A DNA stretch of 64,000 nucleotides from Planctomycetaceae bacterium (GCA_005778405.1 SXOA01000132.1:37542-101541); one strand, 5' to 3'; counted from the stretch's first letter, positions 18,082-27,909 are shown. A program made the numbers and translations. The notes: a model not told the origin generated them from the sequence alone.

Positions 18082-19278
18082 ATGGATGAAAGAATATTAA
18101 AACTTCGCGTCGGCATCGTGGTGCTGGCGGCTGCCATCATTTGTGGCATCCTGATCTGGCGATTTGGCGATATTGAATTGCCGGGAACGTCGAAGTACAC
18201 CGTCTTTATCAATTTTCCCAAAGCACCCGGTGTCACGGTGGGGACTCCCGTGCGCGGCAACGGAGTCTCGATTGGCCGCGTCAGAAAGGTGGAACGGCTG
18301 GATCGGCATGTGCAAGTAACAGCCGAAATCAACGGCAGCGAGAGAATCCGCGAAACCGAAATCTGCCGCATCAGCCAAGCCTCGGTTTTGGGGGATCCCG
18401 TGATTGAGTTTCTCCCGAGCGACGACGTCGATCCAAACACTCCCTACCTCGAAAACGGCTCAGAAATCGACGGCGACGTAACGGGCAATCCGCTAGAGGT
18501 TTTTGGCGAGCTGAAAGAGGAGCTGAAAGCAGCCGCCAATTCGCTCCGCGATGCCGGCAACGAAATGAAACTCGCGGCCCGCAACGTGAACTCGGCTCTG
18601 GCCGGCAGCGAGACGGATTTTCCCCGCATCGTGCAAAAGATGGAGCGCGCCCTCGATCAGTCGCACAAAACGCTCGGCACCATCGACAGCCTGTTTGGCG
18701 ATGCCGAGCTGAAGGACGGACTCAAACGGTCGCTGCGCGACTTGCCGGAAATGTTCGATAAGACCAAGATCGTGCTCGACAAAGCCAGCACCACGTTTGA
18801 TGGCTTCAAAACGGTGACCGAAAGGGCCGAACGCAACCTGGCGAACTTGGAAAAAATTACGGGACCACTCTCGGAGCGTGCGCCGGAAATGGTAGACCTC
18901 ACCCATGGCATTCTGTCCGACGTGCAGAACATCACCGAGAAACTCGACCAGGTGAGCAACAGTTTTGGCAACCAGGAAGGGACCATCGGCCGGCTTCTCA
19001 ACGACGACGATCTGTACGAGCGCCTGGAGCGGGCCATGGCCAATGTGGAGGACATCACGTTTAAGTTGCGGCCGATCATTGATGACGCCCGGGTCGTTTC
19101 CGACAAGCTGGCCCGCGACCCCAGCATCCTCGGCGTCCGTGGAGTTCTCGACCGCCGACCCATCGGCTCCGGGAACAAGCTCCCGACCGTGGACACGAAC
19201 TTCACGCCAGCTTCGCACTCCTCACCCTTTGGCGGAGGGTTGTTTCGGCGAACGTGGCAGGATGATGGGGAGTATTAA
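18082..19278 (+). CDS. mlaD: MlaD-like MCE-domain protein
   Basis: The 398-residue protein has one N-terminal TM (about 8-27) and an MCE domain (about 38-120; YTVFINFPKAPGVTVGTPVR, GNGVSIGRVRKVERL). A long helical region (about 150-360) follows with heptad-like segments, and a short disordered tail. In Mla systems the MCE protein forms a hexameric ring in the periplasm and carries lipid between membrane and partner. The helical extension is much longer than in Escherichia coli MlaD (183 residues) and resembles longer MCE proteins that form tubes, so it may span part of the periplasm. It is the last gene of the operon. Confidence 0.88.
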   Translation: MDERILKLRVGIVVLAAAIICGILIWRFGDIELPGTSKYTVFINFPKAPGVTVGTPVRGNGVSIGRVRKVERLDRHVQVTAEINGSERIRETEICRISQASVLGDPVIEFLPSDDVDPNTPYLENGSEIDGDVTGNPLEVFGELKEELKAAANSLRDAGNEMKLAARNVNSALAGSETDFPRIVQKMERALDQSHKTLGTIDSLFGDAELKDGLKRSLRDLPEMFDKTKIVLDKASTTFDGFKTVTERAERNLANLEKITGPLSERAPEMVDLTHGILSDVQNITEKLDQVSNSFGNQEGTIGRLLNDDDLYERLERAMANVEDITFKLRPIIDDARVVSDKLARDPSILGVRGVLDRRPIGSGNKLPTVDTNFTPASHSSPFGGGLFRRTWQDDGEY

Positions 19279-19300
19279 AAACACCAGCCGACCGACAAAA

Positions 19301-19370
19301 GCCTGAAGCGCAAGCGAAGGAAATCACTGCTATCAGGATAGCGGCACTTTCCTTCGCTTGCGCTTCAGGC
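19301..19370. terminator. Long perfect inverted repeat between convergent genes
   Basis: Arms of 23 bases (19301-19323 and 19348-19370; beginning GCCTGAAGCGCAAGCGAAGG) pair perfectly around a 24-base loop, with ACACCAG/TGGTGT pairing further out. It sits between the convergent MCE and glycosyltransferase genes and could stop transcription from both sides. It looks like a dispersed repeat element used as a terminator. Confidence 0.65.
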
Positions 19371-19384
19371 TGGTGTCAGAGTTG

Positions 19385-20383
19385 TTACGCCGCTCGTCGA
19401 CCGCGGATGGAAATGGTCTCGTCCTTTCCCAGCGGCTGCTTCTCAAAGTTCAGCAACTCCCGGATGGCGAAGTTTTGTTTGGGCTGGCTGGCGTAGTAGA
19501 TGCGGGCGTTGACTTCGCCCAAGAGGCCGAGGCTGAAGAACTGCACGGAGCCGATGGAGGCGAGAATCGTGAGCAGCATAAACGGGTTGCCGGTCATGTC
19601 CACGCCGCCGGCGAACTTCATGAGGACGGTGGCGAGCGCGGCGAGCGCCCCGATGGCTCCGCAGGCGAAGCCGATCTGGCCGAAGAGCTTCATGGGGCTG
19701 GCGAAGTAGTCGAGCATGTATTTGACGGTGATCAGGTCGAGCACGACCCTGAGAGTGCGCGAGATACCGTATTTGGTCTGGCCGAACCGCCGCGGGTGGT
19801 GCCGCGTCTCCACTTCGACGCAGCGGGCCCCGCGCTGATGGGCCAGGACAGGGATGAAGCGGTGCATCTCGCCGTACAGCTCCAGCTCGCGGGCGATATC
19901 GCGACGGATGGCTTTGAGCGTGCAGCCGAGGTCGTGGATGGGGAACCGCGTGACCCGCGAGATCAGCCAGTTGGCCATCTTGGACGGCAGCTTGCGGTTG
20001 AGAAAAGCGTCCTGCCGCTGCTTCCGCCAGCCGTGAACGAGGTCGTAGCCTTCGTCGAGCTTCCTCACCATCATCGGAATGTCGGCCGGCTCGTTCTGCA
20101 AATCGCCGTCGAGCGTGACAATGACTTCGCCGCTGGCGTACTGTAAACCGGCGTGCATGGCCGCCGTCTGTCCGAAGTTGCGACGGAAGCGAATGACCTT
20201 CACCCGCTCATCTTTTGCCGCCAGCTCATCGAGCTTCGCCGCCGTGCCATCCTTGGAGCCGTCGTCCACGAACACGATTTCCCAGGGGCGGTTCAGTTCC
20301 GGCAGCACCGCCACGAGCTGGTTGTAAAGAAGGGGGACGTTTTCGACTTCGTTATAAATGGGAACTACGATGGAAACGGACAT
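19385..20383 (-). CDS. Family 2 glycosyltransferase, polyprenol-phosphate type
   Basis: The start is set at the ATG at 20383, where the conserved opening [20 protein letters not shown] begins; 24 open codons upstream have no similarity. The protein is 332 residues. The GT-A domain contains [24 protein letters not shown] and the metal-binding [23 protein letters not shown] is typical of the DPM1/GtrB/ArnC-like group. Two C-terminal TM segments (about 240-300) anchor it. Such enzymes move a sugar from an NDP-sugar to undecaprenyl phosphate on the inner face of the membrane. Which sugar is unknown. Confidence 0.9.
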   Translation of the reverse strand: MSVSIVVPIYNEVENVPLLYNQLVAVLPELNRPWEIVFVDDGSKDGTAAKLDELAAKDERVKVIRFRRNFGQTAAMHAGLQYASGEVIVTLDGDLQNEPADIPMMVRKLDEGYDLVHGWRKQRQDAFLNRKLPSKMANWLISRVTRFPIHDLGCTLKAIRRDIARELELYGEMHRFIPVLAHQRGARCVEVETRHHPRRFGQTKYGISRTLRVVLDLITVKYMLDYFASPMKLFGQIGFACGAIGALAALATVLMKFAGGVDMTGNPFMLLTILASIGSVQFFSLGLLGEVNARIYYASQPKQNFAIRELLNFEKQPLGKDETISIRGRRAA

Positions 20384-20466
20384 GGGCGAGTCTTTCGCGC
20401 GGGAGAAATGGAGCGCGAAAGTGTAAGGCAGGACGCTGCGGAGGGGCAACGGCAAAAAGTGCTAGC

Positions 20467-20496
20467 GTGGAGCAGGCTTCCAGCCTGCCCAGAAAA
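20467..20496 (+). repeat. Dispersed palindromic repeat copy
   Basis: Contains AGCAGGCTTCCAGCCTGCCC followed by AGAAAA. It lies in the short gap upstream of the glycosyltransferase gene and downstream of the quinone oxidoreductase gene end. Confidence 0.8.
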
Positions 20497-20546
20497 ACGT
20501 AGGTGGCAAGAAAATTTTTGCAAAGAAGATGAGTTAGAGACGGACT

Positions 20547-21542
20547 TTAGAGACGGATGATGGTTCGTCCGCCAACTTCCCCTTTTAGAATTTTCTGCAC
20601 GTACTCTTCCGCCTGCTCTAGTCCGATTTCGGTGGCAACATCCTCGAGGTGTCTTGGCTTCCATTCGCCCGCGAGTTTCTGCCAGATGTCATTGCGGCGG
20701 CCCGCGGGAAAGTTCTGCGAGCTGATGCCGGCGAGGATGACGCCCCGCAGGATGAAGGGGTGGACGGTGAGGGGGAGGTCCGTGCCGCCGACGAGGCCGC
20801 AGGCGGAGACGACGCCGTATTCCTTGGTGGACCGCAGGATGGTGGCCAGCGTATTGCCACCAACTGTGTCCACAGCTCCGGCCCACTTGGCACTGAGCAG
20901 CGGTTTGGGGCTGGAGTCGATGACGTCGTTACGCCCGATGACACGGCTGGCACCCCAGGCTTTGAGACGTGGCTCAAGCTCTGGCTTTCCCGTGACGGCC
21001 ACCACGCTGTAACCGAGCTGCTTGAGAATCATCACGGCCAGGCACCCGACACCGCCGGTCGCGCCAGTAACAACAATTTCACCGGCCTCCGGCGACACGC
21101 CGTTGGTTTGAATCGCCTGCACGCACTGGGCCGCTGTAAAACCAGCGGTTCCGAGGATCATCGATTCCCTCAAAGTCAAACCGCTCGGGCGCGGAACCAC
21201 CCATCCCGCCGGAACGCGAATGTAGTCGGCCCAGCCGCCCCAATGCGCAGCCCCGAGGTCGTAGCTGGTGACGATGACCTCGTCGCCGGGCTTCCAAAGC
21301 GGCGAGCTGCTTTCTTCAACGACCCCCGCGGCATCGATCCCCGGCACGTGCGGCAGCTTGCGGACGACGCCCGGATGAGCTTCCGCGGCGAGACCATCCT
21401 TGTAGTTGAGCGACGAGTAGCGGACGCGAATGAGGACGTCCCCCGGCGGCAAATCCGAAAGTGGACGTCGGGTGATGGAGCGATGGACGTTTCCTGCGGC
21501 ATCTTTCTCCACGATAAGGCATTGAAAGTCGGCTGCGGGCAT
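20547..21542 (-). CDS. YhdH/YhfP-type quinone oxidoreductase (MDR family)
   Basis: The 331-residue medium-chain dehydrogenase/reductase lacks the structural-zinc Cys cluster. It shows the YhdH/AcuI pattern: VRYSSLNYKDGLAAE, HVPGIDAAGVVE, GDEVIVTSYDLGAAHWGG and the NADPH-binding VTGATGGVGCLAVMIL. Characterised members reduce quinones or acrylyl-CoA with NADPH. The context gives no pathway clue. It ends just before the 3' end region of the glycosyltransferase on the same strand, with a repeat between them. Confidence 0.9.
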   Translation of the reverse strand: MPAADFQCLIVEKDAAGNVHRSITRRPLSDLPPGDVLIRVRYSSLNYKDGLAAEAHPGVVRKLPHVPGIDAAGVVEESSSPLWKPGDEVIVTSYDLGAAHWGGWADYIRVPAGWVVPRPSGLTLRESMILGTAGFTAAQCVQAIQTNGVSPEAGEIVVTGATGGVGCLAVMILKQLGYSVVAVTGKPELEPRLKAWGASRVIGRNDVIDSSPKPLLSAKWAGAVDTVGGNTLATILRSTKEYGVVSACGLVGGTDLPLTVHPFILRGVILAGISSQNFPAGRRNDIWQKLAGEWKPRHLEDVATEIGLEQAEEYVQKILKGEVGGRTIIRL

Positions 21543-21554
21543 GAGTTTCTCCCG

Positions 21555-24500
21555 TTATCGCAGCCGGACAGACTTTCCTCCGGCGGCGGGTGCTTTGGCG
21601 TCTCGCGTCCTTTTATACACGGAATCGAAGGGGTCGTCGCTCACCTTCCAGACTTGCCCTTCGTGCGTCGGGAAATTGTCGGATCGCATTTTGCGGAACA
21701 TCCGCTGCTGCTCTTCCCAGTTGAGGGGCCGCGCGCCGATGCGTCCGAAGACCGCAATCTGGTTGCCAGACTCATCCACCGCCCGGTCCCGGTCGAGACC
21801 TTCCGAGATGTGCAGGGCGTGGCCTCCCTTGGGCAGCTCGCGAGTCGCGATGAGTTTTGGGGCAGGGCGAGGGCTGAAGCCGCCGGTGCCGGGCGTTTCA
21901 GGAGATGTGAGTTGGACGACGTGCAGGCCGTTCTTGCCGTCGGCCAGATAGGCGAACTCGCTGGTGTAGGTGATGCCGAGCTTCACGTCATGGAGTTCGC
22001 TAATGCAGCCTTCCGCGTTGTAGATCTGGTCGATGGCCGGCTGATTGGCTTTGGTGATGTCCACGATAATCAGTCCTTCCTCGCCACCGGCGACATAGGC
22101 ATAGGTCCGGGCGAGATAGACACTGTGGCATTCATGCAGCGGGAGCGTGTGCACCAACCGTGGGTCGTGCAGGTTGGTGATGTCGAGCGTGACCAACCCT
22201 TCGTGCTCATCGCAGACATAGGCGTAACGGAACTGGGCCTGCACGGCGACTGGATGTTTGGCGACATCGGGGCCGAGCACTGCCGTCACCGCTGGTTCCT
22301 TCGGATTTTCCAGCGAGATGACGACAATGCCGGCATCGCAGCAGACGTAGGCATAGGTACCGATAAAGGTAATGTTCCGCGCCCCGGAGAGCAGGCCATC
22401 TGGATTGAAGGTCAGCTCGCGCTTGAGGAAGTTATTGGTCGGGTCGCCATCCAGCAGCGTGGCGGCGCTGACCAGGATCAGTCCTTCGTACTTGTCGGTC
22501 ACATAGAGATAGGCGTAGGCCGGATGGACTGCCTGCTCCTGGTTCTCCGGCGGCTGGATGCGAGTTGGGTCAGGGGCGAGTGTCGTTGGCGCGGCGACGG
22601 CGGTGGCGTACTTCGTCGGGACATAGAGCTGTTGGCCGACCGGCGAGACCGGCGCTGTGGTAATCCGTTCCGAGAAACCCTTGTGGTCGATGAAGGCAAT
22701 GTCAAACACCCTAAGCCCGCCGCAACCGCAGGCGGCATAGAGATACTCGCCGCGGGCCTGCGTCATCAGAACTTCTGGCTTGAATCGCGGGGCCAGGATC
22801 TGCTGGATGATGTCCTTTCCGGGATGCTCGTGGGCATGTTCCAATTCGCGGCCGCGCTCTTTGTGTTCGCGGTAGAAATCCGGATATGCCAGCCGATGCA
22901 AGCTGGAGCCAATGACCGCTTGCGGCTCGGTCGACTCGGTGACGACAACCCCTTCCAGGCCGTGCTCGCCGGCTGCGATCCAGCAGTATTTGCCGATGAA
23001 GTTGGTGAAGTTCGTTCCCTGCATCATGAGCTGAGCCATGACGGCGTTGTTGTCGTTGTCCTTGGAAAGATGGCAATCGCTGCACATCTTGGTTTCGCTG
23101 GTGCCCGTCAGCGAAACATGGTTCTTATCCTTGGGTCCACCGCGAACCGTGTGCGGCACATTGGTGCTGAAAGCAATGCCGCTCATGCCGCCACCACTGA
23201 TGGTTTGTTGCTGGGGATAGATGGATTCGCGGTTGCTGTTAAACGAGCTGACGTGAATGGCGCAACTCGACCGGGCGGGATTGATGCGATTGCCGGTGGC
23301 GGTGCCGTCGCGGGCAATCATGAACACATCTTCCCGAAGGGTCTGGAAGTTGTAGGACACAATATTGCGACTCACCTCTCCTTCGTTGTGGAGGCTGGGC
23401 GATTTGCGGTTCGCCTTCTGCGGCAGATGGCAGCCAAAACAGCTTGGGTTCCAGGACGAATGGCAAGCGATGCAGCTCATGTTCTTGTTCTGGTGGGCAC
23501 AGCCGCGGCCGCCGACTTCCTCGTGTTCATTGACCGCGCCACCCCAGAGCATTTCGCCGTCGTCCCCCCAGCGAACCGTCTTGGCCTGGTGCGACTTGGG
23601 GTTGTAGCTTGGATGGCCGGGGCGAATGGTATCCTTCGTCTGCGTCACCACCCAAGTGCGGTTTTCGTCGACCATCGACCGCTGAATGAGGGCCTGATAG
23701 GGCTTCATGGTCAACGGGTTAATGACCGGTTTGCCGCCGCCATCTTTGAGCGCGACCACTTCAAACCGGGGCTGGCGGCGAAGGTGGGGCGTGCGGAGAA
23801 GCATGAGGTCGGTGCCACTGTTTGGCGCGGCGGGACCGGAAGTGAGCATCCGCTTGCCGGCTGTCAGTTTCTCCGGAATGCTCTCCGCCGCGGAACCGTG
23901 GCAATCGACGCAGTCGATTTCAATAGCGGCCCGGACTTCGCCGTAGAGCTTGGTGTTGCCGTGATTGTCCTGGTTGAAGTGGCAGTCGACGCAGTGCATC
24001 CCCTTTTCCATGTGGATGTCCATCAGATGCACCGGCATGTCGTCCTTTTGGCTCTTGCACTGGGCCAGGGTCTCGCCGGTCGTCGGGATCGGCAGCGGTT
24101 CATCGGGCTGGACGACCGCGGCCTTCAGCTTTTCGGTGGAAACATTGGAGACGATCTCTCCACGATGATCGAGCAAGTTCCCCTGCCGATCCTTCTTGAA
24201 GACGGCCCGAAAAACCCAGCCGTGGCCGTGGAAGTCGGCGAACTGCGTATGCCGAGCGGCACTGTTCAGCTCCGGAACACGCTCCAGGAAATTCGGGTCG
24301 GACCACAGGCCGCGAACCGACGATTCTTCCGGGTTGTTCATTTGCGCGCGGGTGTATTCCTCCGAAGTTGGGTACTTCTGCCGCGCGGGGTACATCAGTT
24401 CGCCGTCCGTCTCGTTGTCCCACCACATGAAGCCGGGATAGGTGTTGAGGACGTTCGTTCCTGGGTGGATGTGGCAGACGATGCACTGGCTGGTGGGAAT

Positions 24501-25730
24501 CTGCAGGGTGAAGCGATGCGTGATGGGATGGCCCCGCTCGTCCTTGGGGATCGTCGGGTCCACTGTCTTCACGAAGCGACTCTCCTCGGGGCCGTCATCG
24601 GGAGTCGCCGCGGCCATGCCGAGGTTGCCGTACTTCGAGTACTTGCCGGAATGGGTCGGGCTCCGGTCGTTGGCATAGGCCACATGGCACGCGCTGCAGC
24701 CACTGGAGCGATAGTCGCCGGGATGGTCGTTGGTGCCGAGGAAGTTGAGCGTGGGGTCGAGGAGCCGCGTCTTTTGCAGGCCGATAAAAACGGGGTCGGT
24801 GCGGTTTTCCGTTCCCAGGCCACGTGTACCTAGTCGGGCTCGCGGCCGGCCGGGCTCTTCCCCTCGCTCGGGGATGCCGACTTCTGGGCGGAATCGCCCA
24901 CCGGGCTCGAAGATGCGGAGGATATTGCCTGGTTGGCTGACTTCAAAGCGGGGGAGCGGGTCGAGAAAAGTGACAACCCCTTTGGAAGCCAGGTCGTCTT
25001 GCATATTTGCCGCTTCCTTTCCGCGCCAGACGGTTTGCAGCCGCTGCGGCACGCCGGTCATTCCGTAGCTCTCACCAAACCTCGGAGTCTTATGCGGTAT
25101 GGAGCCGTTGTTGTAGAGCGCAGCTCCCCAGAGCATGCAGCCGTGAGTCATCATGCTCTTGCGGACGGCCAGGACTTCCTGTTCATGGCAACTGCCGCAA
25201 CTGATGTGGGCGACGCGAAGGTCGCCCGGATTGACGAAGCGGACGAACTCGGGGCTTTCATGATTGAGCAAGGCATACGAGCGAACCGGATTGCCGGAGG
25301 TCGGCCAGGCATTGGGGAGCGACGGCGCGACATGGGCCCCGTCCTTGGTCTGGCAATCAGCGTTTCCCCCGTGGCAATCGACGCAGCCGAGCTTGACTGT
25401 CTCTTTGTCGTGCATGTCCCGTGCCCCTGCGTGGCACCTGATGCACCCCCAGCTCTTGCGGGCCACGTCGTCGTTGTTCTGGCGGAAGAGGTCTTCGGCA
25501 GAAGGATGGTTGGTGGGGAGTGGAAAGGGATTGATCGAGAGCGGTGCAGCAGGCTGAGTCGCTGAAGTCAATTTGACAGTGGCCGGCTTCGTGGCAGCGG
25601 GTTTCACGCGGCGCGAGGATTCCTGAGCGCTTAGATTCTCGCCGCAGAAATGGCAAGAAAATGGAGGCAAGAAAATGAGGAACAGAATCCACTTCAATCT
25701 GGCTTTGTCCGTGTTCATTCCGTGTTCCAT
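21555..25730 (-). CDS. Giant secreted decahaem cytochrome c with LVIVD beta-propeller
   Basis: From the ATG at 25730 (an ATG four codons later is equally possible) the protein is about 1391 residues. A signal peptide precedes LSAQ. Ten CxxCH haem motifs follow; counted from a longer open frame starting 28 codons upstream they are at residues 124 (CIRCH), 144 (CVDCH), 206 (CGSCH), 373 (CSACH), 444 (CIVCH), 608 (CVDCH), 635 (CVDCH), 781 (CIACH), 792 (CFGCH) and 911 (CSDCH). Many extra His residues can serve as distal ligands. Residues about 945-1340 form an LVIVD-type beta-propeller with blades such as GLVTLDITNLHDP and GLIIVDITKANQP. It is 34 bases downstream of the outer-membrane beta-barrel gene. 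The expected location is the periplasm or the cell surface. An electron-transfer role is inferred; no known family covering the full length was recognised. Confidence 0.85.
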   Translation of the reverse strand: MEHGMNTDKARLKWILFLIFLPPFSCHFCGENLSAQESSRRVKPAATKPATVKLTSATQPAAPLSINPFPLPTNHPSAEDLFRQNNDDVARKSWGCIRCHAGARDMHDKETVKLGCVDCHGGNADCQTKDGAHVAPSLPNAWPTSGNPVRSYALLNHESPEFVRFVNPGDLRVAHISCGSCHEQEVLAVRKSMMTHGCMLWGAALYNNGSIPHKTPRFGESYGMTGVPQRLQTVWRGKEAANMQDDLASKGVVTFLDPLPRFEVSQPGNILRIFEPGGRFRPEVGIPERGEEPGRPRARLGTRGLGTENRTDPVFIGLQKTRLLDPTLNFLGTNDHPGDYRSSGCSACHVAYANDRSPTHSGKYSKYGNLGMAAATPDDGPEESRFVKTVDPTIPKDERGHPITHRFTLQIPTSQCIVCHIHPGTNVLNTYPGFMWWDNETDGELMYPARQKYPTSEEYTRAQMNNPEESSVRGLWSDPNFLERVPELNSAARHTQFADFHGHGWVFRAVFKKDRQGNLLDHRGEIVSNVSTEKLKAAVVQPDEPLPIPTTGETLAQCKSQKDDMPVHLMDIHMEKGMHCVDCHFNQDNHGNTKLYGEVRAAIEIDCVDCHGSAAESIPEKLTAGKRMLTSGPAAPNSGTDLMLLRTPHLRRQPRFEVVALKDGGGKPVINPLTMKPYQALIQRSMVDENRTWVVTQTKDTIRPGHPSYNPKSHQAKTVRWGDDGEMLWGGAVNEHEEVGGRGCAHQNKNMSCIACHSSWNPSCFGCHLPQKANRKSPSLHNEGEVSRNIVSYNFQTLREDVFMIARDGTATGNRINPARSSCAIHVSSFNSNRESIYPQQQTISGGGMSGIAFSTNVPHTVRGGPKDKNHVSLTGTSETKMCSDCHLSKDNDNNAVMAQLMMQGTNFTNFIGKYCWIAAGEHGLEGVVVTESTEPQAVIGSSLHRLAYPDFYREHKERGRELEHAHEHPGKDIIQQILAPRFKPEVLMTQARGEYLYAACGCGGLRVFDIAFIDHKGFSERITTAPVSPVGQQLYVPTKYATAVAAPTTLAPDPTRIQPPENQEQAVHPAYAYLYVTDKYEGLILVSAATLLDGDPTNNFLKRELTFNPDGLLSGARNITFIGTYAYVCCDAGIVVISLENPKEPAVTAVLGPDVAKHPVAVQAQFRYAYVCDEHEGLVTLDITNLHDPRLVHTLPLHECHSVYLARTYAYVAGGEEGLIIVDITKANQPAIDQIYNAEGCISELHDVKLGITYTSEFAYLADGKNGLHVVQLTSPETPGTGGFSPRPAPKLIATRELPKGGHALHISEGLDRDRAVDESGNQIAVFGRIGARPLNWEEQQRMFRKMRSDNFPTHEGQVWKVSDDPFDSVYKRTRDAKAPAAGGKSVRLR

Positions 25731-25764
25731 CCGTGGCTCAAGTCTGAATTTCAGATTCAGTCGT

Positions 25765-27654
25765 TCAATACACCAGCGAAATGTCCAAGAAGCTCCCGAC
25801 GAGCGTGTTCGCATTTCCCGTCAATGGCCGGTAGATGTCCGCAAAGCCTTTACCCGGCACAAGGGCCGAGATGCCCCCCACGATGATGATGTTGTTGTTG
25901 AGGCGAGGGCGATACTCGGCTCCGAAACTCAGGTCCGCGCCAATGAAGTTGTGAATTCCATCCTGAAAGACAAATTGTTCAAGAGCTTCGGTCTGGTCGA
26001 ACCAGAGGAAGTTGATGTTGGCGATGGTGCGGAATTTGGGAGTGACTTCGGTATCCATGCCAAAATTCACCAGGTGCAGGCCGGGGTTGACGAAGTTGGA
26101 CTGACCTTGGAACTTGCTGCTGCGGAGATCGGGCACCAGGCTCATGCGATTGACAAGGTTCACGCCGAGCAGCTTGATTTGCTGCCGCTGCCAATAGCTG
26201 AACTGGCCGCCGGCGAAGTTGGGATTGTCAAAGATGGTGTCAAAGCCGGTCGCTTCGCCGTCGTTGGCGTCTCCGTCGCCCGATGCGCCGAAGTAGGAGC
26301 TGCGGAAGCGAATCCAGTCCCGGTCGTAGGAGAGCTCGAGAGCCCCCATCCAGGCGTGGATGTTTTGCGGGCTGCCAGCGATGGGGTTGAGCGCGTCCTT
26401 GCCGGTGACGTAGTAGCAGGCCTGGCTGACATTGATCCGGTTGATGTGTCCTTCGCTGGCAAAGCCGAGGTAGTGGGCCCGCACCTTATGTTCGGCGAAG
26501 ACGCCGGCGGGGTCGGGGCGGATCAGAAAGTCGTTCTCATCGAACTTGAAGCTCGGCCCGTCTTCGTTGTAGTGGTAGCTGAGCTGGGCGGTGAAGCCGG
26601 GAAAGATGAAGTCCTGCCGGTAGTAGTTCATGATGACCGTGTTCTGGTCCCGGTCGTCAAACGTGTTGAGCAGGCTGTTGGTTTCCTTCTCATTTTGGTC
26701 CAGCACGATCAGATTGAACTGGTCGCGGTTGGCCAGACGTGTTCCAAAGAGTCGCAGCGCCCGGTTGGTGTCCGCGAAGATAAAGCCCTTGAAGTCGCTG
26801 ACGAAGGGTTGCGACCCGCCCCGCACGGAGACAAAGTCATAATCTGGGCTGAGGTCGGCCAGCTTGGTTTCCAGGAACCATTCTTCCAGGGCGTAGTCCC
26901 CCTGCGTGCGCGTCCGCCCTTTGCGGACATCGGGATTCACCACCCCGAGCTCGCCGACGTTCAGCACGTTCATGTTGAAAATGTTCGTCACCTTCAGCCG
27001 CCAGTCGGCCGGTTTGAAGACCCCGTCGCCGTGAACCCAGTCGGCGGAGACGACGATGTTGTGCGCGTAGAAGAACTGGTTGGGGTTGCCGAAGAATTCT
27101 TCGGATTCTGGATCGGGGGCGCTTTCGAATGGCGTGTTGGGAGTTGGTACCTGACGGCCTTCGATAATCTGCAAGTCCGCGACCGTCAGGGTCAGAAAGT
27201 TGTGCTGCCCCAAGATGGGATAGTCCCCCTTGAGCACATTCTGGTGATAGGGATCCCAGATGTTGCCGGGGACGAAGGGATACTCGAAGTCGCGCGGATG
27301 GCCTTGGCCGTAGCGGTCATATTCCGCCATTCCGATCCGCCAGCGGTCCTCCATCGGGACGAAGTGGCTGTTCTCCTGCTCCTCGCGCGGCGAGATTCCT
27401 GATCGTCCCGTGAAACCGGGAGGCGGATCGACCGGCCACTTGAGAATGGGATCTGGTTCTTCGGCATACTCCGGCAGTGGTACGAAATCCTGGTCTGCCC
27501 GTGGGTCGCGGAGAACGGGAGGCTCGACGCGCTGAGGCGCTGTTTGTTGGGCGAGAGTTGCAGCAGGTGCTAGCAAGCAGAGTATAAGCACGAGACTGTA
27601 GCCTTGAGGCCGAAGCCAAGGAGAATCGCGTCGCACTGAAAGCACTTGCTGCAC
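25765..27654 (-). CDS. Outer-membrane beta-barrel protein (porin-like partner of the cytochrome)
   Basis: The frame is open to an ATG at 27795, but the residues before about 48 lie in repeat-like sequence. The signal peptide (GYSLVLILCLLAPAATLAQQ) fits a GTG start at 27654, 27645 or 27636. The mature protein of about 590 residues has a Pro-rich N-terminus. Alternating polar/hydrophobic strands with many aromatic residues follow (for example RWRIGMAEYDRYGQG, IRFRSSYFGASGDGD). It ends LVGSFLDISLVY, with the terminal aromatic residue typical of Bam-inserted barrels. It resembles DUF1302-type or alginate-export-like barrels only in general character. Position directly before the decahaem gene suggests a porin-cytochrome complex. 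Confidence 0.75.
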   Translation of the reverse strand: MQQVLSVRRDSPWLRPQGYSLVLILCLLAPAATLAQQTAPQRVEPPVLRDPRADQDFVPLPEYAEEPDPILKWPVDPPPGFTGRSGISPREEQENSHFVPMEDRWRIGMAEYDRYGQGHPRDFEYPFVPGNIWDPYHQNVLKGDYPILGQHNFLTLTVADLQIIEGRQVPTPNTPFESAPDPESEEFFGNPNQFFYAHNIVVSADWVHGDGVFKPADWRLKVTNIFNMNVLNVGELGVVNPDVRKGRTRTQGDYALEEWFLETKLADLSPDYDFVSVRGGSQPFVSDFKGFIFADTNRALRLFGTRLANRDQFNLIVLDQNEKETNSLLNTFDDRDQNTVIMNYYRQDFIFPGFTAQLSYHYNEDGPSFKFDENDFLIRPDPAGVFAEHKVRAHYLGFASEGHINRINVSQACYYVTGKDALNPIAGSPQNIHAWMGALELSYDRDWIRFRSSYFGASGDGDANDGEATGFDTIFDNPNFAGGQFSYWQRQQIKLLGVNLVNRMSLVPDLRSSKFQGQSNFVNPGLHLVNFGMDTEVTPKFRTIANINFLWFDQTEALEQFVFQDGIHNFIGADLSFGAEYRPRLNNNIIIVGGISALVPGKGFADIYRPLTGNANTLVGSFLDISLVY

Positions 27655-27909
27655 GCCAAAACCTTCCCCAATGTCCGCACACGGGGTGAGCGGACAACGA
27701 TGCGCGGTAAACCGTAACGGTTTTATCGGTTGTGCCGTAAAGTCGGACGGAACTAATTGCCTGGAATCTGCCGGTCGAAGGGAAGAAGACGGCACATTTT
27801 CTGGACGAACGCGCGGACGCTAGCAGCACCGCGCCATTTTGTTGAACCGCATTTCGCCCGGACCTACTATGGAAGGGCGGCGTCTTTCCTCTCAGAGTGC
27901 CAGGTATTC
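27655..27909. promoter_or_regulatory. Divergent promoter region of the cytochrome and surface-protein genes
   Basis: About 255 bases separate the likely start of the beta-barrel gene from the ATG of the surface protein gene, so both promoters must lie here. A partial inverted repeat (GTCCGCACAC...GTGAGCGGAC, 27665-27687) belongs to a repeat family also seen at 14896. An AT-rich stretch GGTTTTATCGG is near 27720. No clear operator could be assigned. Confidence 0.4.

Noticed and set aside
20649..24833. Very long plus-strand open frame of 1394 codons
   Set aside because: It is entirely antisense to the quinone oxidoreductase and cytochrome genes, has no domain or signal, and results from GC-rich codon use of the true gene.
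25675..27402. Plus-strand open frame of 575 codons opposite the beta-barrel gene
   Set aside because: Antisense shadow; the barrel frame has a signal peptide, strand pattern and terminal aromatic residue, while this frame has none.
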